64,000 nucleotides of DNA from Branchiostoma floridae. Lineage: Eukaryota > Chordata > Leptocardii > Amphioxiformes > Branchiostomatidae. The notes under the pieces were generated by a model that was not told the origin of the DNA, did not search any database, and saw nothing but the letters and a program-made list of their open reading frames with translations. The position numbers were made by a program, and so were the translations under genes. Location: assembly GCF_000003815.2 (NCBI RefSeq), contig NC_049986.1:2334357-2398356 (forward strand). The letters are read 5' to 3'. Of this stretch, positions 23,863 to 35,872 are shown piece by piece (positions within the stretch are counted from its first letter, which is position 1; each line of letters opens with the position of its first letter).

Positions 23863-24062
23863 TATATCAGATTTGACTCGATGCTCCCGCCGCACCAACC
23901 AAGCTTTAAAGCTGCAGACCATCGCGAGCAAATCCAACTTCTACATGCTCTCGTTCTTCCCTCGCACCATCTAGCAGTGGATCTTGAGCCTGGGGTGGCA
24001 GAGGCGGGGTCTCTCCCCCAGTTCAAAACTGAACTGGGGAGGGCCCTGCTGCATTGAGTCAC
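23863..24062 (+). pseudogene. 3' end of a non-LTR retrotransposon ORF2
   Basis: Broken frames give SFFPRTI, QW and FKTELGRALLH, the usual C-terminal pattern of CR1/Jockey-type reverse transcriptases (FFPRTIxxWNxLP...SLxxFKxxL). A stop replaces the Asp/Arg codon after FFPRTI, and a frameshift lies in the following G-rich stretch. Only about 200 bp remain. Confidence 0.6.
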
Positions 24063-24065
24063 CCC

Positions 24066-25267
24066 TACACGTCCTTGTATATATGTAAATAAAGTAACCC
24101 ACTATATTCACTTGTCTTGTTCTTTGCACCCACATATCAGTTGGTTTATGTTCCTTCGTGTTTACCTTTACTTTCCCCATGTTTATTTGTAACCATCACT
24201 TGTAACTAACACCATGCGCACTGCTGATAATCCCTTTACAGGGGGCCCGGGACTTCTCAATGCGATGAGAGACAGACTGTTCTGGAAGTCAGACTTTATT
24301 TGCTGCACCTCAAAATAGAGGATGAATGATGATGATAATCACCTGTGACTAACACACTGCTGCACTGCTGATGATCCCTTTACAGGGGCTTAGCAATAAC
24401 GAAAGAAGAATACACGTACGATTGAATCCTATGGCGACTGTATAAGTAGTCTAGACATGCTAGAGGCTGGTTGGGAATAGTTAGAATGAATACCAGTTCA
24501 AACAACGTTTATTGACCTCTGTATATCATGATGCTAATGTCGAATTACAGAGCCGGAATATAAAGTTTATCTACATGTATCAGTCAATATAATACTATTG
24601 GTTTTATAACAGGCTCATTTCTTTCGACAAATGAGTGAACTTTGGCACAAAGGTAAAGTCATATATCCTCTTCAGATTGAAATATCTCTTGTCGTTCAAG
24701 TTTCTATGAGTGACTGAGTTGATTTCAGGTGGACCACACCATTTAAAGTCCGTGGGAAGAAAAGAGCTGTGGTTTAAGTTTATGTTAGATCGGTTTTCAG
24801 TTGCAGGATACAGGATATGCGATGTGTCAATTAAAAGCTTCTGTAGTATACTTTCCAATAAACTAAGAGGAATCCCTTTTTGTACTCTTCTTAGCCTTTA
24901 AACACTTAATGACTATGCAAGGTTTCGTTTCTTTCGGTTAATGGAAAAGTAGTCTAAAATATTTAATTAACAAATTACGTGTTCGGCTCTAAATCCAACG
25001 GGCTCCTCTTTCACAACGCACTCCACCTAGCAGCTGTAAAAGATGACCTATCGGAAGTTCAACTATGAAAACAGGCACGTCATCTATGTAAACGTAGACG
25101 TAATTTCAGTTTCCTGCAGTACTTGTACGTGGGTCAGATATATGTAGAGAAAGTGACCATCTGACAAGGGTGTGGTTATCTTGAAATTATGTCAGTCAGT
25201 CATAGAAATCTGAGCAACGCATTAAGATATTTGAATCTTCTTCAGGTTCAGATGGCCAACATTGTCA
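24066..25267. other. Intergenic, no gene supported
   Basis: Two short related segments around CTGCTGATAATCCCTTTACAG (near 24220) and CTGCTGATGATCCCTTTACA (near 24365) are a local duplication. The opposing open frames around 24604-24901 have no recognised similarity and no splice support. Confidence 0.4.
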
Positions 25268-26225
25268 TCAGGAAACACAGCCAGCACCAGGGACAGGGAA
25301 ACACAGTCAGCACCCGACAGGGAAACACAGTCAGCACCATGGACATGGAAACACAATCAGCACCAGGGACAGGGAAACACAGTCAGCACCAAGGAGAGGG
25401 AAACACAATCAGCACCAGGGACAGGGAAACAGCACCAGGGACAGAGAAACACAGTCAGCACCAGGGACATGGAAACACAATCAGCACCAGGGACAGGGAA
25501 ACACAGTCAGCACCAAGGAGAGGGAAACACAATCAGCACCAGGGACAGGGAAACACAGCCAGCACCAGGGACAGAGAAACACAGTCAGCACCATGGACAT
25601 GGAAACACAATCAGCACCAGGGACAGGGAAACACAGTCAGCACCATGGACATGGGAACACAATCAGCACCAGGGACAGGGAAACACAGTCAGCACCAAGG
25701 AGAGGGAAACACAGTCAGCACCAGGGACAGGGAAACACAGTCAGCACCAAGGAGAGGGAAACACAGTCAGCACCATGGACATGGAAACACAATCAGCACC
25801 AGGGACAGGGAAACACAGTCAGCACCAAGGAGAGGGAAACACAGTCAGCACCAGGGACAGGGAAACACAATCAGCACCAAGGAGAGGGAAACACTGTCAG
25901 CACCAAGGACAGGGAAACACAGTTAGCAGCATTGACAAGGAAACATAGTCAAGGCAGGGGCAGGGAAACCAAGTCAGCACCAGTGACAGGGAAATACAAT
26001 CAGCGCCAGGGACAGGCAAACACAGCCAGCACCAGGGACAGAGAAACACAGTCAGCACCATGGACAGGGTAACACAGTCAGCACCAGGGACAGGGAAACA
26101 CAGTCAGCACCATGGACAGGGTAACACAGTCAGCACCAGGGACTGGGAAGCACAGTCAGCACCATGGACAGGGAAACACAGTCAGCACCATGGACAGGGA
26201 AACACAGTAAAGGACAGGGAAATAT
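25268..26225. repeat. 26-bp minisatellite, array B (~36 units)
   Basis: Units AAACACAGTCAGCACCAGGG plus ACAGGG repeat with three common variants (AAGGAGAGGG, ATGGACATGG, AGGGACAGAG). The consensus equals that of array A at 6159-6832. As 26 is not divisible by three, all three forward frames stay open over long stretches, which explains the long apparent proteins there. Confidence 0.95.
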
Positions 26226-27073
26226 AGCACCCAATGGCAAGGAGACGCAGTTGGTCTAGTTAGTTGCACCTTCTAAGGGGGCACACACCAGTTTATTTGG
26301 GGGTTCAAATGGAGGCGGCACACCCTCAAGTCTAGCGACCATCTCTTCCAGGGAATTATCCTGAAGGAAAATAACTGTATATGGGGTGAGAGGATATACC
26401 TTCAGCTTCAAGACCAACTGAGTTTCGATCCTTCAACTTCTCTAATTTTGAAAAATTATAGGGAAAAAACATTATTTTCATGTCAAAAATGATGCACAAA
26501 ATCGGGCATTTTCGCATTGGATAAAACAGATGAAGAAGATTTTTCCGGCAAGCACGACTGATACTGCCAGAAAGAGGAAAATCTAAAGACTAATCCAGCC
26601 AATTATAAAGAAAATTCTAGTACTACAGTTTTTTTAATCATCCACGGCGCGCGGCATTGCAACTTTGCTTGACACAGCGCTTCAGAGGTAAATCTAGGTC
26701 ACCGGCCTCTTTACATTCAGGCGTAGGGATATCGCGGAAGCAACGCGCGGACCAAAACACAATTTGCACCAAAAACACACCATTTCCTACGCTTTTCAGC
26801 CATGTAACCGTTTAATGTCATTTCGCAGGAAATAATGAGAAATGTCAACTCAAACATGGGCCCTCGGAAGCCTTTAGTCACTTTTTGGTCGCGGACTACC
26901 ACGGACCCCGGTCGCGGAAGAACTGGGGTGTGCACCGTTCTTGTTTGATCTAAACAAACCAGTACCACTTCAGTGTGTTTGGTATGTTATCATGACGAGT
27001 TTACCTGACAAATAAAAGAAATGAAAAACATGTGGATCATAACTCAAAGTATAACCATCAAACTGCATATTTA
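26226..27073. other. Intergenic
   Basis: I see no gene, array or TIR pair. A 83-codon minus-strand frame at 26717-26968 overlaps CpG-containing sequence but has no recognised product. Confidence 0.4.
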
Positions 27074-27246
27074 TAGTAGATTGGGCCATTCCTCAAGCTA
27101 CTGACATCTTGCACACTGTAGTTGTCTCTTTGTATCAGTTTGACCGACAGGCAAAACTTGAACTATGCGGCTCCAGATGTCTTTCTGAGGGACGACTGCA
27201 GTGTGCAAGATGTCGGTAGCTTGAGGAATGAATCCACTCTACTATA
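27074..27246. mobile_element. Palindromic MITE, TA-flanked
   Basis: The left arm ATTCCTCAAGCTACTGACAT and the right arm ATGTCGGTAGCTTGAGGAAT are inverted copies and extend to CACACTGTAGT / ACTGCAGTGTG. The outer ends TAGTAGATTGG / CCACTCTACTA also pair. Confidence 0.75.
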
Positions 27247-27350
27247 CATCTAATCATCAAACATAGGATAAAGATATTTTCTACTATGATTTAGATCGAT
27301 AAGATTACGGCAACTTATTTCGTAATGATTATCTCTTTGGATTACTACTA

Positions 27351-27893
27351 AGGCCACAGAAAGTAAGTTTTATGGATGACATCCTCTGCAGACTGCAAAA
27401 ATAGTGCGATAGCGCAAAAAAAAAAAACAAGATGGGTGAAAAAACAAGACGGCTACATTTTCAAAAATAGGCACCATAAAGTTGTGATGACTGTTGTGAA
27501 AAGAATTAAAGGGACAAATCATGGTCATCAGAGCCAACAAGGCATTCATTCCTATATTCAAGACATGTACTGGAGTGGTAAAACTGACACTAATGTGGTA
27601 GACTGGCATCACCAACAAAGTTGGTAGCCACACTCATGACTTCCATATTGGTAACTATCCAATAAGTTTGAGTTCAACAACTATAGTCCTGGGTACCTCG
27701 CGAGTGTCACTTCTACAAGTACAATTAAGAAGAATTATTAGGCTACAACACAATATATTTGCTTATTTCGGTAATTATTGTCATGTTGACCATCCCTGCA
27801 GAAGAAAGAAATTCTTGTTTGTTTTTTTTCTGAAATCAGTCGAAAATTAATGCGCGCGCTGATGTCATCCATAAAATTTACGTGCTGTGGCCT
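27351..27893. mobile_element. Non-autonomous DNA transposon abutting the torsin promoter
   Basis: The left end AGGCCACAGAAAGTAAG...TTTTATGGATGACATC pairs with the right end GATGTCATCCATAAAA...CTGTGGCCT over ~33 bp with about four mismatches. The size is 543 bp. The TSD is unclear. The right end lies 144 bp before the torsin start codon. No transposase frame is present. Confidence 0.75.
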
Positions 27894-28037
27894 AATGTGG
27901 GTGTGGGCTCGCTATTTTACGACAGATTCTAGTTTGCGGCAGTCCTAAACAAAATGGCGGCGCCCCTGTGAAACAAAAAGCGGAAGTAGCTTCAGGCGTT
28001 TTTCGTTGCATGTTTAGACTTTTCACCGTAGCAAACA
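27894..28037 (+). promoter_or_regulatory. Torsin gene promoter and 5' UTR
   Basis: A YY1-like motif, CAAAATGGCGGCGCCCC, lies at about 27951-27967. It is followed by a CpG-containing leader. No TATA box is seen. Confidence 0.55.
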
Positions 28038-31000
28038 ATGATCATGTCCTCCTACATCAAGCTTTTCTTTGTCCTGAACATTTTTCTGACCGTGTCATTG
28101 GCGATCGAGCCCATAACAACGGGTCTAGCGGTCGGGGTTGGAGTGACAGCATCGGCGCTGCTGGCGGGGTTCAATCACTTCAAATGTAACGTCGTGGAAT
28201 GTTGTGACAACAACTGGTTCATTCCCAACATTACAGGTAAGAATGTCTATCATAACGTATGCTTAGAAATACCTAATAAACCGTTTATGTGTGTCTGGAT
28301 TTCTGCACCGTAATCTAAAAGTTACATTATAAGTGTTACTGTTAGTCTTCATGTTGTTGTTGTTGTTGTTGTTTATGATACAGGGTTGCGTACATCACTT
28401 CAAGACAAACTCCACGGCCAACATTTGGTGGTGGATACTGTCGCCAAGGCTGTCAAGGGTCACATCAGGAACAAGAACCCCAGCAAGGCTCTGGTGCTGT
28501 CCTTCCATGGATGGACTGGTAAACATGTGGATTTTGACTGAGTCATAATCAGTGTAACTTCCTTGGTTATAGCCACACTCAATGCAAAATAGCATTCTAA
28601 CATTCGAGATGCAATAGCCTGGTGGTTAGAGTGGTAAATGCTTTACATTCCATAGCTGATGGGTTCATAGATAGGTATTTGCATGAAATAGCCCTTGTTG
28701 TGTGGTTCAATGTTCAACTATTTATTCAGTGTACAAGGCTTTCACTGGGCAATACAACCGAATTTTGTCCTATAATATTTCAAGATTTGACAACACATAA
28801 CCACACATTGGTCCAAGGGCCATAGAACCAGAGATGGGCATTGCCTTATACACCAAAAAGTTTGGGAAAGATTTTGAATTAATTTCTAACTGACATTCAA
28901 TTTCACCGTGGGCATCTTTAAATTGATATGAGCAGCCATGCAATAATGAATAAAACTGGTAAAGTATATGCTTTCTTTTTATTTCAGGTGGTGGGAAGAA
29001 CTTTGTGAGTAAGATGATTGCTGAGAACCTGTTTGTGAAGGGGATGATGAGCAGACATGTGCACCTGTTTGTGGCCACGCTACACTTCCCACACAAGGAC
29101 AGGGTGGAGACATACAAGGTACAGGTGTCAATCAACTGGTGTTGGAGAAGTATAAAGTTCAGTTCAGTTCATCCTCATATGAGGTGCCATTAACGATGTC
29201 TGACCATGCATCTCGACCTAGCATGGCGGCTAGCAAGTTGTAGTCCTTTATACCGAACTCCTCCTCCAATACTTTCGTAAGTATGGAGTTCGGTCGTCCC
29301 CTTTTTCTCTTCGCATCAAGTTCCCAGAAGAGAACTTTGGCGGCCATCTCCTCATGGCGTGCTACATGGCCAGCTAGAGCCAGTCTTCTATTCTGGATAG
29401 TTCTAGAGATCGGGGGAAGTCCATTGTACAGTTGTTGTTTTTTTCCGATGCGACTCTGCCAGGGTACATTCAAGTAAAATAGGATGGAATATATAAGACA
29501 TCCTTGTTTAATTAAGTGCAAGCTTCCCAGTGTAAAGTAGAACTTACCCTGGCAAAAACAAAATCCTAAGAGCCGGCGCGCAATGCCCACAACACGCCCC
29601 CACAGCACCCGACCACCGCAACATACACCCGCCCACCCAACAATCCAGCTGGCCTTAACTATCGCTTGCCTTCACGGAGAAGAAAGCGATAGTTGGGGGC
29701 CGGCATTAAGTGGGGCCAGCTGGTAGTGGGGCTGGTGTAAAGTTGCTGGCGCACGTAAGGCAGGCGGGGATCGGTAACTCTCGTTTGCACTGCCTCTTTT
29801 GTTTTCCCAGCGTAAGTAGAGCAAGTTGAACTAGGCTCAACACAGAAACATTTAAATAGCTTACAGTAATTTTTGTACTGGTTGATACAGGGTTGTAGCC
29901 AGCCAGAAATCATTTTTCATTCCCTGGAATCTGGGGGCATGCTCCCAAGGAAAATTTTGAAACCTAGACCCTATGAAACGCCATTTCCTGCATTTTGAGG
30001 GTTAAATTTTGCTCACATAGGACGGAATGGACAAAATTTTTTTCCGTCCCCAGCTGCAAAATTCTGTCGAAGGTCGGGTGCTGGCTACAACCATGGGTTG
30101 TTATAAAAATGGTCACAAGGGTTTGGTAACTTTGGTTCCAACTTCACAACAAGACTTGGTGTTTATATTGAAGATTTTCCACTGTCTTACAACACCAGAA
30201 TTTGCTTACCCGAATTTTCAGTCGCACTTCCGTCGACCTTCTTCAGGAGTGATGTACTACATCAACACAGATGAGCTTTCATGCTTAAGACTTGGTGTTT
30301 TTATGACTAATTTCATGAGTGAGCGAATGTGAATGACCAGATAGGAACATCGCAAGCTGTTTGCTTATAATTGGGAAAGGTTTTTATTACTAAGTTCTTA
30401 ACTCATTCTTGATCACCACCTGTTCTGACAGGACCAGCTAAGAGAATGGATCAAGGGGAACACATCGGACTGTCCACACTCCATCTTTGTGTTTGATGAG
30501 ATGGACAAACTACCCGAGGGGTTACTGGACGCAGTCAAACCGTACATCGACCACTACACAGAGATCAATGGGGTGGACTACAGGAAAACTATCTTCATAT
30601 TACTCAGGTAGATTTATTATTTAGTCAGTTTTACCACACTTACAATGTATGGAAGGATTGACATGATAGGTGACTGTCACCTTTGCAAGATGTCAACCCA
30701 GAGACCAGTCTGTAAGGTTTGATCCACTCACACAGGGAAGGATTCCAACTCTTGTTGATAAGTGTGGTGGGTTCTTTAAGGTGCTCAAGGTGTGGCTGTC
30801 CTCGATTGTGGGAGCTGGCTATAGCCAAAGCTAGGTACTCATTTTGAGGTGAGGAAAGTCATGTGAAGTGCCTTTCCTAAGGGCACAAGATTGGTGAAGT
30901 GCTTTTCTCAAGGGCACAAGATCGGTTATATGGCAGGTTTTGAACTCGGGACCTCTTGGACTGAGCCCAGAGCGCTGCCGATTAGGCCACACTATCACGA

Positions 31001-33690
31001 TGTCAAAAAAGATAAGGTACCCTTCTCTGGCTATAACTGATAGTTGTAGGTGTTTTATCATCCAGATGCAGAAGGTGTTTCAGGTGCTTGTAATCTGAGG
31101 TATTCCATGGTCAAGAAATAGGAAGCTGGATGATTATACTGGAAGTAACTGTACTGTATGTTTAGCATGGAATCCATCCTATTCTACCTCCCGTTTGTTC
31201 CAATGATCACTTCTACACACAAAAGTCTGGTACAGTCTTCATGTAAACATTTGGTCCTCAATTACATTCTGCAAGTCCAGGAAGATTAGTGGACTAATTA
31301 TTGATTAAAAAAGATTACTAATGGATTTTCAAATAAAGTCTCAAGTCTCGCATTATTTCAAGAATCAACTATTCCTCAGAAGTAGTCTGATAGAGGACAA
31401 ATGTCCAATGCCTGTTCAACCTCCATTGCTATGATGTTACATATTATTTATTTGTTTGGTGAATATTCAAATGCCAATTATTCCCTATGCAATTGTGCAA
31501 GGAACTGATCATTGTGGCGAATGTAGCTAGTATAGGATGGGCACCAGACTACAGTAAGCTATACAGATCATACACTGAACTAATTGTAACTGTATATGTT
31601 CTTGTGTACTAGTAATACAGCAGGGAACACCATCACACAGAGGACCTATCAGCACTGGCAGGAGGGGAGGAAGAGAGAGGATATCTCACTCAAGGAAATG
31701 GATGACCTCATTCTCAAGGGATCTTTCAATGAGAAAGGCAAGTAACCCTAAACTTTCTTCCAACACAAAGCTATACATAAATCATTAATTTTTGACCACC
31801 ACAGGATCAATACCGATGACCAATCACTTCAGAACATAAACTTGCCAGAGTTACAGACCTTATTAACACGTAATCTTGTGGAAACGTAATGTCAGCAATT
31901 TGTCAAAAGTGCCAGGAAGTTTATTACGCCCACCGTCTCTGTTCAGATGGCTGTAGAGTAAACTGATCCATGTATACCTTAGTGTTGGAAGAAATTTAGC
32001 ATTGTACTATGATTACTACCAGCACAGATCCATGATAATATGACCTCACCTTGTTTGATCAAACTTTATTTCATTTATTCTGTCAAGTCACTACCAGGAC
32101 AAGGAAAAGTTGACAATGTACGAAAAGTCATAGATTTGATTGCATACATTGCAGGAGGACTGTGGCACAGCAGTCTGATAGAGAAGAACCTGATAGACGT
32201 GTTCATCCCATTTCTACCGCTGGAGAGACAACATGTCAAACTGTGTATTAGGGATGATCTCAGGGCTAAGGTACGTAGTATTTACATTATCATCAATCTT
32301 CTAGTGCTAGAGATGTCTACTAACATAACTCTGCCAGGTCACATTCAACTCACTCACTTGAACTCAGTCCCATAGCTGGTCAGTCAGTCAACTATACAAA
32401 ATGCATCTAAAGAGATCTCCAAAACAACATCAAGCAAAATACACTCCTGCATATCTATATGATGCCCATGCCTGGGAGTTGCTGTACTAGTAGAGATTAT
32501 TTTTCCAAAAAGGCAGATGTATGTAACCTGGTGGATAGATGTTATTGGAGGCATGCAAAGTTACTCATCTGTATAGCTGTATGCATTTAGTGTTTCATTT
32601 AAGTGTGTTTTACCAGTGCATATTTGTCTTAGTGCATTAGTATGTTTTTGTTTTGGCATCCGTCTCGGATTAGACAATGGTAGGCAGATGGGTTTAAGGC
32701 GACCCGTCTGCCTGGCCTGCACTTGGGTTTTTAAGGTGAAGGAGGGGTGTGCACGTCCTTCTCCACCCTCTCGTCCACTGGTGCACTAGTCCTACAGGGG
32801 CAACTGTATGCAACGTGTAAGACGGCCCCAGCAGATGCAGGTTTGTTGTTTTGGAGTTTCCGTCTCCTAGGAGGACTTCCGACCAAGGATGCAAGGGGTT
32901 CCTCCTACCCCTGACTCGTGTCATGGCGGGTGCATCATGCCCGAACATGCCCCTATGGCCTTTCACCACCACAAAGGCCTGTCACTGCCACTAGCCGCAG
33001 CTATGTACTCATTTACACCTGAGTTAGGTGAGGAAAGTCGTGTAAAGTGCCTTTCTCAAGGGCACAAGACCGGTGACACGGCAAGCGGATTTGAACCCGG
33101 GACCTCTCGGGCCTGAGACCAACGCGCTCCCGATCGTGCCACGCGGTCCCACGGTCCCGCGGTCCCACATTAGTATGTTACATGTGTGTTAAGTCTATCC
33201 TTTCATCGGATGGGTAGATCAATTGAACATAATTTTCTTAGGCGCACAGCATTATTTTTTTCTCTTCTGCAGACATTTTGATGACAGTCTGTCATCTTCA
33301 CCTGGTAAAATAATCATTTTCTCAGAATCTTACATTGAGATACTGTTAATTTTATGAAGATGACAGATAGTCATGCCAAATTATGTTCAAAATCTTGTTT
33401 CACAATTTTCTCAGGAGTGAAAAAATTACATCTTCAAAGTAACATCCAAACCTTCATCTCAGAGACAGTTGTTACATACTTATGAAATATCGGTATACAT
33501 TATTGAAAACTTGTTTGTTGTTCAGGGCCACACTGTGACAGAAGATGTAGTGACGAAGGTTGCAGACGAGCTGCAGTATTTCCCCGATCGTGAGCAGCTG
33601 TACTCCAAGTCTGGCTGTAAGAGGGTGTCCCAGAAAGTAGACCTCATCATGGAGGAAGTCTCACAGACTGTGGAGGAGATCATGAGATGA
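28038..33690 (+). CDS. Torsin-family AAA+ ATPase, complete, 348 aa
   Basis: Seven exons are joined in phase: 28038-28236, 28384-28518, 28988-29118, 30432-30607, 31613-31737, 32155-32270 and 33526-33690 (TGA). The N-terminus is a signal/hydrophobic segment (residues ~5-22), then a second hydrophobic stretch with a cysteine pair (ECC), as in torsin-1A/1B. Walker A is GWTGGGKNF (Lys115), with the torsin-typical Asn after Lys. Walker B is IFVFDEMDK (Asp177, Glu178). Sensor 1 is around Asn215 (SNTAGN). [12 protein letters not shown] and the SGCK sensor-2 motif (Cys325) are diagnostic. Candidate N-glycosylation sites are Asn64 and Asn165. Torsins act in the ER and nuclear-envelope lumen and need the membrane partners LAP1 or LULL1 for ATP hydrolysis. 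Vertebrate TOR1A and TOR1B are close relatives, so this may be the pre-duplication orthologue. The fifth intron starts with GC. Confidence 0.95.
28614..28690 (+). mobile_element. Possible tRNA-derived SINE fragment in a torsin intron
   Basis: TGGTGGTTAGAGTGG resembles an A box and GATGGGTTCATAG a B box, spaced as in tRNA heads. No acceptor-stem pairing was found, so it is not a tRNA gene. Confidence 0.3.
29159..29470 (-). pseudogene. Truncated non-LTR retrotransposon RT C-terminus in torsin intron 3
   Basis: A 104-codon minus-strand frame reads [20 protein letters not shown], then [15 protein letters not shown] and [18 protein letters not shown], ending DAWSDIVNG. RRLxxAGHVxR followed by KRGRP is typical of the region after the RT domain in RTE-like retrotransposons. 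The 5' part is absent and the frame start at 29608 is fortuitous. It lies antisense within the third intron, about 40 bp after the donor. Confidence 0.75.
30645..31005 (-). mobile_element. tRNA-derived SINE, torsin intron 4
   Basis: On the minus strand a tRNA-like head reads GTGGCCTAATCGGCAGCGCT and GGTCCCGAGTTCAAAACC (A and B boxes). CCCTTGAGAAAAGCACTT and a body with GACTGGTCTCTGGGTTGACA follow. The body matches the plus-strand copy at 54755-55045. Confidence 0.75.
32645..33165 (-). mobile_element. tRNA-derived SINE (long-body type), torsin intron 6
   Basis: The minus-strand head has GTGGCACGATCGGGAGCGCG and GGTCCCGGGTTCAAATCC, then CCCTTGAGAAAGGCACTTTA. The body includes GGAAGTCCTCCTAGGAGACG and GAAGGACGTGCACACCCC. 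It ends near AGACGGATGCCAAAAC. The body is shared with 53085-53735. Confidence 0.8.
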
Positions 33691-35091
33691 TACAACACTA
33701 GTGACCTGGATAATAATTTTACACACTAGACCCCTTTGAACCATGGGAACTACCTTTGTCATAGGGGGATTTTACTCACACACTGTAACGTTATCACGCT
33801 TGTCATAAAGAACGCGTTCAAAAAAGTGTTTGCTTAACCTGGAAGGCAGCGACACTTTTGTCATCAAAGGGGCCAAGCATATTTTCACTTCCACTGGATG
33901 GCCCGCACACCCACACATGCAGTCAAACATTTCCAAATATCGCTATACAATGAACATGGCCATTCCCCTTCCCCACATGAGTGAAATACAGATAAAAACA
34001 ACCTTTTTTGTTATTCATTCAGGGCCGAGATTGTAACCTTAACCCAACACTTTCTTCTTTCAGATCTGGCAAATAGTTTAATTTTTGAACGCATTCTTTG
34101 TTTATGGACAAGTGCAATGGTGTTACGGTTTGTGAGAAGAATACAGTCCCAAACATGACTAAGTTTGTATGCCCCCTCATCATGTTTCATGGATCACAGT
34201 CTTCTCACTGCAGCACCACCTAGCAGTGAGAAGTAGAACTGGTAATACTGGCTGAGGAAGGTAGCAGAAGGAGTCTACTAAACCATTGGTAATTGGTAGG
34301 AAATCCCTTTGGTTGTGCAACAAAGAACTGTATTACCTATTTATGTACCAACTTGTTGAAAACAACAACATTTTTAACCTGTTGTACAGGCTGCTGTATA
34401 TTTGCAAGATTATTGAGTTATGATACATATTGGCTGTGTGTGTTTGCTGGTGAAAGATTTCTGTAATGTAAATTTGTAAACTGCACCATATTTTCATATA
34501 TACATGTATATGGTTGTGAGGGAATTAGAGGTTTTTTTCACTCCTAAAACATAAACCTGATTCTGACAGCTAACAGAAAACCACTTAAAACACTATTCTT
34601 ACAGCTTTGTAGCTAAAGTAATTCAGACTACAACATGAATCACAATTTAGCTATGTAACAGAAACAAATACCTGTACATGTATCACAAAGGCTATGGTTT
34701 GATGTGATTATACTTCAGAGAATCCTAGGCTCTATTTTACATAGGCTGAGAAGCTTGTAGTAGGTTTACAACAATGTGCAATATTGCAAGTACATGTAAT
34801 AGGTACAAATTCTTTTGAACCCTATAAATAAGCTAAGCTTTCTTCTGGAAAAGTCACCTGTCCCTAGTACACATAAATAGACCAGAGTTTATATACTCAA
34901 TGTCTAGGTGGTTACTAGGTTTCTAGTATGCTATGACTTGATGATCAGTTTATTGGGATGAGGAAATTTAGATGTTTAAAGGAGCTGACTATGTTGTTGT
35001 TTTTTTTGTACCTAAAGGAAAGCAAAGGACAGCCTTTATTTGTGGAAAATCATTTTTTGTACAGAAATCTAAAAAAAAAAGATGTTCCTTA
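33691..35091. other. Torsin 3' flank and probable 3' UTR
   Basis: No gene is seen. AT-rich sequence typical of a 3' UTR follows the stop. There is no single convincing poly(A) signal; the first clear AATAAA after the TGA is near 35818, beyond the hairpin MITE. Confidence 0.4.
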
Positions 35092-35281
35092 TACCCCCCG
35101 TCACATTAGGCGCGATTCGATCGGACGACTAGTCTGCGAGCTCTAATTTACGAGGAGGCATGACCCTGATGCCGACGAAGAAATTGCAGAGTTCCCCCTT
35201 CCCGCCAGGGTCATGCCTCCTCGTAATTTTGAGCTCGCAGACTCGTCGTTCGATCGAATCGCGCCTAATGTGAGGGGGGTA
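35092..35281. mobile_element. Near-perfect hairpin MITE, 190 bp
   Basis: The left arm TACCCCCCGTCACATTAGGC... and the right arm ...GCGCCTAATGTGAGGGGGGTA are inverted copies over about 75 bp, including AATTACGAGGAGGCATGACC and its complement. The short loop is around GACGAAGAAATTGC. The whole element can fold into one hairpin. Confidence 0.9.
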
Positions 35282-35872
35282 TTATGGAACCTCATGGAAA
35301 TGTTGGAAAACATGATATTCCAGGAAAATATTCAATGTTAATACTTAAAAGCATAACCCATGGAAAAATGAAATATGCTCCTGACTTTTCTGAAATACTC
35401 TCATCCCCAGTGCAAAATTACATCCATAAGATGTCACATTAGGCCATAAAGACGGGCTTCTTGAAGCATATCAACAGGAAAATAATTTAAGGGACCACCC
35501 TAACCCAACCAAAGTGGTTGTGTATGCAAGCGTCAGGTGCTGGCACAGGTTTTATAGCCAGGCTTTACTATAATACATGTGTAGCTCTCAAGACTTGGGG
35601 GCTATAATACATCTGGATACCATGCTAACAGGTTTGACTGGACACATTTGACAAAGATAGACTATGTGATGAAATACAACTGTACAGAAGACTCAGAGAA
35701 AAGAAAGTCAGAATTTGCTGTTCCAGTATATTTTCCATAGGTGTGTAACTGAGGCTCACTTGACCATTGTGAGATGAAGAGGTGAAACACTGAGCAGAGA
35801 TGAATATTGCTGGAACCAATAAACATCATCAGTCTGAACTTGTGTGTCATTGTTTCACTGTCTGGTGTTGAC

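Noticed and set aside
24604-24858. Minus-strand 84-codon frame
   Set aside because: An overlapping opposite frame of similar size exists, with no splice sites, promoter or recognised similarity.
25189-26072. Long forward reading frames (up to 245 codons) rich in HSQHQGQGNT
   Set aside because: They arise from the 26-bp minisatellite, which is open in all three frames because the unit is not a multiple of three; no splice or promoter support.
33040-33165. tRNA gene on the minus strand
   Set aside because: A and B boxes are present but no cloverleaf closes, and the conserved SINE tail follows.
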